A DNA stretch of 64,000 nucleotides from an uncultured Pelagibacteraceae bacterium (lineage in GTDB: Bacteria > Pseudomonadota > Alphaproteobacteria > Pelagibacterales > Pelagibacteraceae). A program made the position numbers and the translations under genes. Location: contig CACCOB010000002.1 of the NCBI GenBank assembly GCA_902547535.1, forward strand, positions 186,001 to 250,000, read 5' to 3'. The notes under the pieces were generated by a model that had not been told where the DNA came from, did no database searches, and saw nothing but the letters and a program-made list of their open reading frames with translations. Below, piece by piece: positions 56,308 through 64,000 of the stretch (positions are counted from its first letter, which is position 1; each line of letters begins with the position of its first letter).

Positions 56308-57636
56308 TTATTTTAAAAACGTATCCATTGAGTCATCCATCGCAGATGCCCAAGGAGTATGGTGAATAGGGGCAATTGATCCAGTTACAGGTGATGAAAA
56401 AGATTTATTTCTGTAAGTAGAAATATCATCCATTTTATGATGTTCCCAATCCTTGAAATGTTTTCTTATTAATTCGAAATCAATTTTTGGATAATCTGAC
56501 ATTTCGTGAAGTTCTTTAGTATATTCAGTTTGAAAATCTATCATTTGATTAGGGTTTTCTAATTTTTCTTCCATAGAAACCCATTTAGAAATATCTTTTT
56601 CTATTTCACTATTATTTGGAATTTTTATTTTATTCATTATCACATCTCTCGCAAACCATGCTTGGCAATCAAACATATTAAAAGTATGAAATTGATCCTG
56701 CATACCTAGGTACATTAGCCTATGATTATCTTGCCACACAACTCCTTTGTATAATTTTGGTGGATATAATCTATTATGAGTTTTTAAACTCAGTTTTTCA
56801 TTTAAAAAAGGGAAATGATGCAAGTATCCTGTGCATAATATAATTACGTCCGCTTCTTGTTTTGTACCATCTTTGAAAATTGCTTTGCTACCCTCTAATC
56901 TATCTAAATAATAAACTTCTTTCATACCCGAAGGCCATTTAAAACCCATAGGGTTGTGTCTATAACCAATAGTTACACTTTTAGCTCCATATTTATTACA
57001 TTGTAGTGCAACATCTTCAGCTGAATAACTACTTCCAAGAACTATAACATTTTTATCTCTAAATTCTTCAGCATCTCTAAAATCATGAGAATGCATTATT
57101 CTTCCTGGAAAAGAACTCATACCTTTGTATTCAGGTATGAATGGAACTGAAAAATGTCCAGTTGAAACAACAACGTAATCAAATTTGTCGTGTAATATTT
57201 TATTATTAGTTTTATCTTGATAGCTAACTTCAAATTTATCAGAATTATAATTTACACTCTTTACACTTGTGCTAAATTTTATTTTGCTTTTAATATTTCC
57301 TTTGCTCACTCTTCCAATTATATAGTTATATAATACTTCTCTTGGTGGAAATGATGGAATGGGTTTTCCAAAATGCTCATCAAATGAATAATCTGCAAAC
57401 TCTAAACATTCTTTTGGTCCATTTGACCATAAATATCTATACATACTATTGGGGACAGGGTCACCATATTGATCAGAACCAGTTCTCCAACTGTAGTTCC
57501 ATAATCCTCCCCAATCATCCTGTTTTTCAAAACATACAATTTCTGGAACCTTTTCTCCATTTTTCTCAGCATGTTCGAAAGCTCTTAACATTGATAGTCC
57601 ACAAGGCCCCGCACCAATTATCGCTATTTTGTTCAT
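56308..57636 (-). CDS. tmm: Flavin-containing monooxygenase, trimethylamine monooxygenase-like
   Basis: IAIIGAGPCGLSMLRAFEHAEKNG, FEKQDDWGGLWNYSWRTGSDQYGDPVPNSMYRYLWSNGPKECLEFADY, NVIVLGSSYSAEDVALQC. Confidence 0.9.
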   Translation of the reverse strand: MNKIAIIGAGPCGLSMLRAFEHAEKNGEKVPEIVCFEKQDDWGGLWNYSWRTGSDQYGDPVPNSMYRYLWSNGPKECLEFADYSFDEHFGKPIPSFPPREVLYNYIIGRVSKGNIKSKIKFSTSVKSVNYNSDKFEVSYQDKTNNKILHDKFDYVVVSTGHFSVPFIPEYKGMSSFPGRIMHSHDFRDAEEFRDKNVIVLGSSYSAEDVALQCNKYGAKSVTIGYRHNPMGFKWPSGMKEVYYLDRLEGSKAIFKDGTKQEADVIILCTGYLHHFPFLNEKLSLKTHNRLYPPKLYKGVVWQDNHRLMYLGMQDQFHTFNMFDCQAWFARDVIMNKIKIPNNSEIEKDISKWVSMEEKLENPNQMIDFQTEYTKELHEMSDYPKIDFELIRKHFKDWEHHKMDDISTYRNKSFSSPVTGSIAPIHHTPWASAMDDSMDTFLK

Positions 57637-57748
57637 ATAAACTGTATAATTTTAAAAGTTATTTTATTAATAAAATTAAAAAAATAAAACTATTTTTTCT
57701 TTTAAATTACTTGTTAATAATAAATATTTAAATTTAGTTAATTTATTT

Positions 57749-58705
57749 ATGAAAAAAATTCTAATTATTGGAGGTGGGGCTATGGGCTCAGCCTTTTCTA
57801 TTCCTTGTTTAGATAATAATCACAAAGTATTTATAACAGAACCATACAGTCAAAGATTTATTAAAAATTTATCATCAAAAAATAAATTTCATTCAGCTTT
57901 AAAAATAAATCTTCCAAAAAAACTAAAATTTAAAAAATATTCCAATGAATTATTTTATGAAAAATATGATCTTGTAGTTATAGCGCTAAGCTTAACAGGT
58001 ATCGAATTTATTGCGAGTGAATTAAAAAAATTTAAAGTAAAATCTCCAATTTTAGTACTTACAAAAGGTCTTAAATATGAAAAGCAAAACAAAAAGATTT
58101 TGACTATTTCACAAACCCTTTTAAAAAGTTTCCCTAAATTAAATTTATCAGTTTTGAAAGGACCATGTTTAGCTAAAGAATTAGCTAGAAAATGCCAAAC
58201 AAGCGTGATCATCGCTAATAAAAATATTCAGATTGCAAAATTGTTAGGGAAAATGATTTCAACAAAATATTATTTGATTGAATATTCTAAAGATGTGGTT
58301 GGTGTTGAAATATGTTCTGCAATAAAAAATATTTATTCTATGATAATTGGTTCCGGTATGAGTTTGAATAAATCTTCAAGTTTGTTCCAAAAATCATTGT
58401 CAGAAATGAAATACATAACTAAACGTTTAAAAGGAAAAGAAGATACAGTTTTAAGTTTAGCAGGTGTTGGAGACTTGTATGTAAGCGCTGCAGGTGGAAG
58501 AAATAGTAAAATGGGAAGCTATTTAGGACAAGGTTTTACTTTCCAAAAAGCTAAAAAAAAGTTTATGGCAAATGATACTGTAGAAGGTGAACAACTTGTG
58601 AGAGAAATTGCGCCTTTTATTTTAAAAAAGTTTAATTCAAAAAAAATTCCTTTGATGTTTCAAATGATTAGATCAATTCTAAAAAATAAAAAATTCTTGA
58701 TTTAA
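57749..58705 (+). CDS. gpsA: Glycerol-3-phosphate dehydrogenase (NAD(P)+)
   Basis: ILIIGGGAMGSAFSIPCLDNNHKVFI, VLKGPCLAKELARKCQTSVI, LAGVGDLYVSAAGGRNSKMG. Confidence 0.93.
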   Translation: MKKILIIGGGAMGSAFSIPCLDNNHKVFITEPYSQRFIKNLSSKNKFHSALKINLPKKLKFKKYSNELFYEKYDLVVIALSLTGIEFIASELKKFKVKSPILVLTKGLKYEKQNKKILTISQTLLKSFPKLNLSVLKGPCLAKELARKCQTSVIIANKNIQIAKLLGKMISTKYYLIEYSKDVVGVEICSAIKNIYSMIIGSGMSLNKSSSLFQKSLSEMKYITKRLKGKEDTVLSLAGVGDLYVSAAGGRNSKMGSYLGQGFTFQKAKKKFMANDTVEGEQLVREIAPFILKKFNSKKIPLMFQMIRSILKNKKFLI

Positions 58706-58817
58706 AAAATATTATATTTGTTGACTTTTTGAGTTATAGAGACTTTTTATACCTATTGTCATTCATTTCTCTCGCTGATACATTTACTTTGTTAATCAAC
58801 GAAAAGAGGGGAAATCA

Positions 58818-60146
58818 ATGATTAAAAAAATAACAATAACTGTTTGCGCACTAATATTTTTTGTAACAAATATTAGTTTTGCAGACATTACTTTTTGGAC
58901 TACAGAAGTTCAACCAGCTAGAATGGCAAAACAAGAAGCTATGGCTAAGGATTTTGAGGCTAAAACTGGCATTAAGGTTGAAGTTATTCCTGTAGAAGAA
59001 AAAGATTTAGGAACAAGAGCAACAGCCGCAGCTGCAGCTGGTGATCTTCCAGATGTGATATACCACACTTTACAATATGTTTTACCTTGGGCTGAAGCTG
59101 GAATATTAGATGTAGATGCTAATAATGCAGTTGTTAAAGAACTTGGCAAAAAAACTTTTGCACCAGGCGCATTAAACATGGCTAAAAGTGGATCTAAAAT
59201 AGCAGCTGTTCCAGTTGATGGTTGGACACAGATGGTTGTGTACAGAAAAGATTTATTTGAAAAAGCAGGTCTTGAACCACCAACAAGTTATGAAAATATA
59301 ACTAAAGCAGTAGAAGCACTTTCAGGAGACGGAATGTTTGGTTTTGTTGCAGCTACTAAAACTGACGAAAATTTTATGAGTCAGGTTTTAGAACATGTTC
59401 TTTTAGCAAATGGAGTAAACGTTGTTAAAAAAGGTGGAGTAAAAAAACAAGGTAAAAAGTTAAAGGCAGCTTTAGAGTTTTATAAAGTAATTGCAAATGC
59501 AAGTCCTCCAGGAGAATTATATTGGAAACAATCTAGAGAATTGTACTTTGCTGGTAAAACTCCAATGATAATTTGGTCACCATTTATAATGGATGAACTT
59601 GCAGGCTTAAGAGACTCTGCGCCTCCAACAATAAATGACGATCCAACCTCAAGCGAACTAGCTTCGAAGACAGGTTTTATTACTAAGTTCAAAGGACCTA
59701 ATAATAATAAAGGAGCTGCTTGGGCTGATATAAGATATTTTGGTATAACAGCTGATGCAGATACTGAAGAAGCAAGTGCATTCATTAAATATTCAATGGA
59801 TGAGGGTTACACAAAAACCTTATCAATTGCACCTGAAGGTAAATTCCCTGTGAGAAGAGGAAACGCAAGTGATCCTGAAGCATTTACAAAAGCATGGAGT
59901 AAATTACCTGTAGGAGTTGATAGAAAAGCGCCTTTATCAGATTTATACTCTGAGGATGTTATTAATAACATTGTAGCTGGTTTAGACAAGGCTACTAGAT
60001 GGGGTGTTAAAGAAGGTGAACTCGCAAGAGCTTCTAAAATTATAAATAACAAGTTTATAAATAGAATAACTAGATTATACGTTGACGGGCAGATTGATAT
60101 TGATCAAGCAGTAGACATGATCAATCAAAAACTGGCTCAATTCTAG
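58818..60146 (+). CDS. Sugar/glycerol-derivative ABC substrate-binding protein
   Basis: Signal peptide MIKKITITVCALIFFVTNISFA; family-1 SBP pattern FWTTEVQPARMAKQEAMAKDFEAKTGIKVEVIPV, AAAAGDLPDVIY. Confidence 0.9.
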   Translation: MIKKITITVCALIFFVTNISFADITFWTTEVQPARMAKQEAMAKDFEAKTGIKVEVIPVEEKDLGTRATAAAAAGDLPDVIYHTLQYVLPWAEAGILDVDANNAVVKELGKKTFAPGALNMAKSGSKIAAVPVDGWTQMVVYRKDLFEKAGLEPPTSYENITKAVEALSGDGMFGFVAATKTDENFMSQVLEHVLLANGVNVVKKGGVKKQGKKLKAALEFYKVIANASPPGELYWKQSRELYFAGKTPMIIWSPFIMDELAGLRDSAPPTINDDPTSSELASKTGFITKFKGPNNNKGAAWADIRYFGITADADTEEASAFIKYSMDEGYTKTLSIAPEGKFPVRRGNASDPEAFTKAWSKLPVGVDRKAPLSDLYSEDVINNIVAGLDKATRWGVKEGELARASKIINNKFINRITRLYVDGQIDIDQAVDMINQKLAQF

Positions 60147-60162
60147 ATTATAAAATAAATTT

Positions 60163-60200
60163 TAATAAAAGCGGATAATGTGTATTATCCGCTTTTATTA
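60163..60200 (+). promoter_or_regulatory. 17-bp perfect hairpin between SBP and permease genes
   Basis: TAATAAAAGCGGATAAT-GTGT-ATTATCCGCTTTTATTA; last base is the A of the permease start ATG (60200). Confidence 0.85.
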
Positions 60201-61459
60201 TGAGCGATACACTTTCAAAAATAGAAAAGAGAACTGCTTATATTTTATTATTACCTGCAGTTATCCTTGTTTTTTCAATCATATTATTCCCTATATTTGC
60301 TAATGTTTGGATTAGTTTTAAGGAAGTAGGCCTTAAAGACATAAGAATTCCAGAACCTAGAGCAAAAAAAATAGTTAAATCGATTAAAGATAGCTCAGAT
60401 GAAATAAAGATAATTTATAAGTTAAGAAACAGTTCATTAATATTGGACATAAGAGATGTAAAATTTCAAGATAAAACCCCAAAGAATGTTGAACCTTTAA
60501 ATTTAGATGAAAGATGTCAATTTAAATCAAATATAATTAATTGTAATTTTGGAAATTGGAAAGCTAAATACAAAGAGAACTTTCAAATTATCTTAAAAAA
60601 TAAGGAGGGTAAAAAAATCAACAAAAAAGAAATTAAATCTTTTAAACCTAAATTATCGGGTAAATCAGACAATATTCTTTTAAATACCAATTTCACATTA
60701 AAAAATTTTAAAAAAGTTTTTTTTCAAAACGAATTTTTCGATCTGTTAATGACAACATTTTATTATACCTTTTTTGGGACAATAGGATCAATAGTATTTG
60801 GAATTTTAGCAGCTCAGCTTGTAAATCAAAAATTTTTTGGAAGAACATTTATGAGAAGTATTCTTCTTTTTCCTTACGTAGGACCTGTTGTTGCTTTAGC
60901 ATATACTTGGGAACTATTATTGGATCCTTATAGTGGTACTTTAAACAACCTTTTATTAAATTTTCAAGTTATCCAGGAGCCTTTAAATTTATTAGGTCAG
61001 AAATATTTAACAATTAATTTTTTTGGTTTTGATTTGAAATTAAGATTAGCGTTAACAACTGTTATAATTTTTGAAATTTGGCGATATTTTCCATTAGCAT
61101 TTTTGTTTATACTGGCTCGACTACAGGCTGTTCCAAAAGAACTATATGAGGCAGCAGATGTTGATGGGGCTGGACCACTTCAAAAATTTAAAAGTATAAC
61201 ACTTCCACAGATTACAGCTGTAATATCAATTTTGTTTATGATTAGATTTATTTGGAATTTTAATAAATTTGAAGATATTTTTTTACTTACTGGAGGAGCA
61301 TCTGGTACTAGAACATTACCAATCAATGTCTATGAGCAAGGTTTCACAATATCTGATATTGGAATGGGATCTGCTGTATCAATTGTTATAGTTTTGCTTC
61401 TTTTAATGTTTATGTTTATTTATTTTAGACTATTAGGAAGGCGAGCTGATGAAAATTAA
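60200..61459 (+). CDS. MalF-type sugar ABC permease with an N-terminal extracytoplasmic insertion
   Basis: TM1 ILLLPAVILVFSIILFPIFANVWISF; C-terminal EAA region ELYEAADVDGAGPLQKFKSITLPQI; about 125-residue hydrophilic insert. Confidence 0.9.
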   Translation: MSDTLSKIEKRTAYILLLPAVILVFSIILFPIFANVWISFKEVGLKDIRIPEPRAKKIVKSIKDSSDEIKIIYKLRNSSLILDIRDVKFQDKTPKNVEPLNLDERCQFKSNIINCNFGNWKAKYKENFQIILKNKEGKKINKKEIKSFKPKLSGKSDNILLNTNFTLKNFKKVFFQNEFFDLLMTTFYYTFFGTIGSIVFGILAAQLVNQKFFGRTFMRSILLFPYVGPVVALAYTWELLLDPYSGTLNNLLLNFQVIQEPLNLLGQKYLTINFFGFDLKLRLALTTVIIFEIWRYFPLAFLFILARLQAVPKELYEAADVDGAGPLQKFKSITLPQITAVISILFMIRFIWNFNKFEDIFLLTGGASGTRTLPINVYEQGFTISDIGMGSAVSIVIVLLLLMFMFIYFRLLGRRADEN

Positions 61460-62642
61460 AAGTTTAATATTATATTGTTTAATTTCATCTATTTTTTTAT
61501 TTTCCCTGGTATCTATTTGGAAAGTTTTATCAACATTGCAGGGAATAGAACTTAAAAATTTAAATTTTGTAATTATTTTAACTCTTGGAATTGCTATATC
61601 CTTAATAAATCTAATTATAGGAGACAAGTTTCATAAGGCTTTAAAGTCAATAATATTTGCAATTTTATTTACTTTTGTTGATGGATATTTAGTCCAATTG
61701 ATGCCTATTTGGTACAATGTTGGCATCTTTGGGATTTTAATCTTTTACTCTTTTAAAATTGATAAATATAATCAAAAAAATCTAGACCTCGATCACTCAT
61801 CTCAAACAGTGTTATTTGAATTTCTAACTCTTTTTGGGATTGTTTTATTTTCATTTGTAATTTTATTTCCATTTTACATGATGATAGTTACAAGCTTTAA
61901 AACACAAGCTGCACTGCTTATAAATCCTTTGGACTTTAGTATTAATTTTGCTCAAGATATTAAAGAACTGTTTAAATCTTACTTTGTCATATTTGATACT
62001 TATAAATTCGGAAGATATATACTTATCAGTACATTTGTATCAGTTGGTACAGTTATAATTACATTAATTTTTGCTATTCCAGCTGCATACGCAGTTGCAA
62101 GACTAAATTTTTTCGGAAAAAACTTTTTGTCTACTTCAATATTAATTATTTATATGTTTCCTGCTATAGTTTTAGTAATACCTTTGTATACTGTATTTAG
62201 TCAACTAGGGTTAAGAAATAATGTTGGTGGGCTTTTAATTGTATATACAGCAACTACTTTGCCAGTTGCGATATATATGCTTCAAGGATATTTCAAAAGT
62301 ATCCCTAAGGAATTGGAGGAAGCTGCTATTATGGATAAATTAAACTGGTTTGGAATTATTATAAAAATTATCTTACCATTAAGTATTCCTGCTATTTCCT
62401 CAGTTGCTCTTTATGTGTTTATGATCGCATGGAATGAATTCTTGTTTTCTTTAATGTTTCTAGATAATCCAAATTCATTTACTTTATCGAGAGCTATACA
62501 ATATTTGAGTGGTGATGCAGAAACTCCTAGACAATATCTAATGGCAGGATCAGTTGTAGTCACTATTCCAGTTTTATTTATTTTTGTTTATTTTGAAAAA
62601 TATTTAGTAAGTGGACTAACTGCTGGAAGTGTAAAGGGATAA
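61449..62642 (+). CDS. MalG-type sugar ABC permease
   Basis: MIVTSFKTQAALL; ELEEAAIMDKLNWFGIIIKIILPLSIPAISSVALYVFMIAWNEFLFSLMF. Confidence 0.92.
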   Translation: MKIKSLILYCLISSIFLFSLVSIWKVLSTLQGIELKNLNFVIILTLGIAISLINLIIGDKFHKALKSIIFAILFTFVDGYLVQLMPIWYNVGIFGILIFYSFKIDKYNQKNLDLDHSSQTVLFEFLTLFGIVLFSFVILFPFYMMIVTSFKTQAALLINPLDFSINFAQDIKELFKSYFVIFDTYKFGRYILISTFVSVGTVIITLIFAIPAAYAVARLNFFGKNFLSTSILIIYMFPAIVLVIPLYTVFSQLGLRNNVGGLLIVYTATTLPVAIYMLQGYFKSIPKELEEAAIMDKLNWFGIIIKIILPLSIPAISSVALYVFMIAWNEFLFSLMFLDNPNSFTLSRAIQYLSGDAETPRQYLMAGSVVVTIPVLFIFVYFEKYLVSGLTAGSVKG

Positions 62643-63913
62643 TGAATAATTTTATTAATTCAGCCAAAAAGGTCTTATTAAGCAATAAAAAAAATGGATA
62701 CACTTTACCAACAAATAATAAGTTATATCCAGCCCAATGGAATTGGGACTCAGGATTTATAGCTTTAGGTTATTCACATTTTAAACTTAAATATGCTTTA
62801 GATGAACTAAAGACACTTATAAAAGGTCAATGGAGAGATGGAATGATACCACATATATTATTTCATGATTTAAATACTAATTATTATCCAAACCATTCTG
62901 TTTGGGCCTGCGGAAATAAAATTCACTCATCTGGCATCACCCAACCTCCAATTTTAGCAATAATAATAAAATTAATTTTTGATAAATATAAAATTAAAAA
63001 AGAAAAAGCTGAATTTAAAAAAATTATTAAAGGTGTTTTAAAATATCACAAATGGTTCATTAAATTTAGAGACCCAAATAATTCAGGATTAGTCTCAATT
63101 TTACATCCATGGGAGAGTGGATATGATAATTCACCTCTATGGGATTATTCAATGAGTAAAGTAAAAATTCCAAAAAATTTGAAATATAAAAGAGGTGATA
63201 ACAAAGTGGTTAACCCTGAATACCGACCTCTAGATATAGATTATGATAGATATGTAACAATCAAAAATCATTTGAAAAAAAACAATTATAATCCAAACAA
63301 ACTTTTCAAAGCTTCATTATTTAATGTTGTTGATGTTGGATTTAATTCAATATTTTTGAGGGCAAATAAAGATCTTGTTAAACTATTAAAAATGTTTGAT
63401 TTGAAAAGTAATGAAATAGAAACGTATATTTCAAGATCTGAGAAAAAAATTGTTAAACTGTATAATAAAAAAAATAATAGTTTTATTAATATTGATTTGA
63501 AAAATAAAAAAAAAATAACTATCCCATCTATCACACATTATTTTATTTTATTTGCTGATTTAAGAGATAAAAAATTAAATAATAAAATTATCAAAAATTT
63601 AAAAAAACATAGCAATAAAGAAAAATATTTTTTTTCAAGTATAAAATCAGATCATCGAAAATTTGAAGAAAAAAGATATTGGCGAGGCCCAGTATGGATT
63701 AACTGTAACTGGATTATCTATCAAGGACTAAAAAATAAAGATATTAAATTTGCAAATCAAATCAAAAAGAAAACAATAAATCTTGTAAAACAAAAAGGTT
63801 TTAATGAATACTTTAGTTGCAAAACTGGAAAAGGATTCGGTGCAACCAACTTTTCATGGACAGCATCCTTATTTTTAGATTTAATTTTTGAAAATAAATA
63901 TGAGCAATTATAA
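62642..63913 (+). CDS. GH63-like (alpha/alpha)6 glycosidase, possibly gluco-/mannosylglycerate hydrolase-like
   Basis: PAQWNWDSGFIALGYSHF, WRDGMIPHILFH, HPWESGYDNSPLWD, YWRGPVWINCNWIIYQGL, FSCKTGKGFGATNFSWTASLFLDL. Confidence 0.8.
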   Translation: MNNFINSAKKVLLSNKKNGYTLPTNNKLYPAQWNWDSGFIALGYSHFKLKYALDELKTLIKGQWRDGMIPHILFHDLNTNYYPNHSVWACGNKIHSSGITQPPILAIIIKLIFDKYKIKKEKAEFKKIIKGVLKYHKWFIKFRDPNNSGLVSILHPWESGYDNSPLWDYSMSKVKIPKNLKYKRGDNKVVNPEYRPLDIDYDRYVTIKNHLKKNNYNPNKLFKASLFNVVDVGFNSIFLRANKDLVKLLKMFDLKSNEIETYISRSEKKIVKLYNKKNNSFINIDLKNKKKITIPSITHYFILFADLRDKKLNNKIIKNLKKHSNKEKYFFSSIKSDHRKFEEKRYWRGPVWINCNWIIYQGLKNKDIKFANQIKKKTINLVKQKGFNEYFSCKTGKGFGATNFSWTASLFLDLIFENKYEQL

Positions 63914-64000
63914 TTGGAATTATCCCACTACTATTTGGGTTGGCAAAGATAGAATAAAAGATCTTTATTTGGCGTGTTCAAATTTAAAAATTCAAAATCC
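63900..64000 (+). CDS. Fe-ADH-like protein, 3'-truncated
   Basis: ATG at 63900 overlaps the previous gene; MSNYNWNYPTTIWVGKDRIKDLYLACSNLKIQNP resembles an Fe-ADH N-terminus. Confidence 0.5.
   Translation, partial: MSNYNWNYPTTIWVGKDRIKDLYLACSNLKIQN

Noticed and set aside
57661-57676. ATTTTATTAATAAAAT 16-bp palindrome between tmm and gpsA
   Set aside because: Purely A/T in an extremely AT-rich spacer; chance occurrence is too likely without conservation data.
58721-58751. TTGACT...TTTATA as a promoter upstream of the sugar SBP
   Set aside because: Good -35 but the spacer is about 19 bp and the -10 ambiguous; not strong enough to list.
1-64000. CRISPR arrays, tRNA/rRNA genes, insertion sequences, prophage genes
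   Set aside because: Looked for repeated spacer-like units, cloverleaf-capable spacers and transposase/integrase motifs; none seen. A tRNAscan/Infernal run is still needed to exclude small RNAs and riboswitches.

Overview
AT-rich, tightly packed bacterial chromosome segment. Gene content and style (proteorhodopsin-like gene, SAR11-type Tmm, glycine-betaine ABC genes, DUF1989-GcvT fusion, very short spacers) suggest a marine Pelagibacterales/SAR11-like alphaproteobacterium; this taxonomic call is inference. Main blocks: (1) <1-7885 (+): RbsC-type permease and a biotin-dependent 5-oxoprolinase-type set (PxpA, a biotin carboxylase-PxpB fusion, PxpC, a stand-alone biotin carrier). (2) 7886-19437 (-): an apparently single 11-gene operon starting with a non-canonical microbial rhodopsin (D-T-T instead of D-T-E in helix C), then a flotillin/SPFH protein, a small SCP2-like protein, an alpha/beta hydrolase, N,N-dimethylformamidase-like small and large subunits, a second small-subunit-like protein, a cupin, a Na+/solute symporter, an Fe-ADH and an MBL hydrolase. 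This is my best candidate for an undescribed system. (3) 19655-33839: mostly housekeeping (ParA, FadB/J-like, agmatinase family, ALDH, ArgE, CsaA, LysE, aconitase, BamB-like, ZapE, YjbQ). (4) 33836-48993 (-): photolyase, diaminopropionate ammonia-lyase, two GS-III-like enzymes, AmtB with two tiny single-TM proteins, N-methylglutamate-synthase-like MgsABC, a sarcosine-oxidase-like FAD enzyme, a MarR-like protein and a DUF1989-GcvT fusion. (5) 49141-56299 (+): glycine-betaine ABC system, with a double-permease fusion and three intervening small genes, plus glycerol kinase. (6) Tmm (-), then GpsA, a sugar-type ABC importer and a GH63-like glycosidase, with an Fe-ADH-like gene truncated by the window end. 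I saw no tRNA, rRNA, CRISPR array, transposase or integrase. All calls come from reading the sequence; no database search was run.
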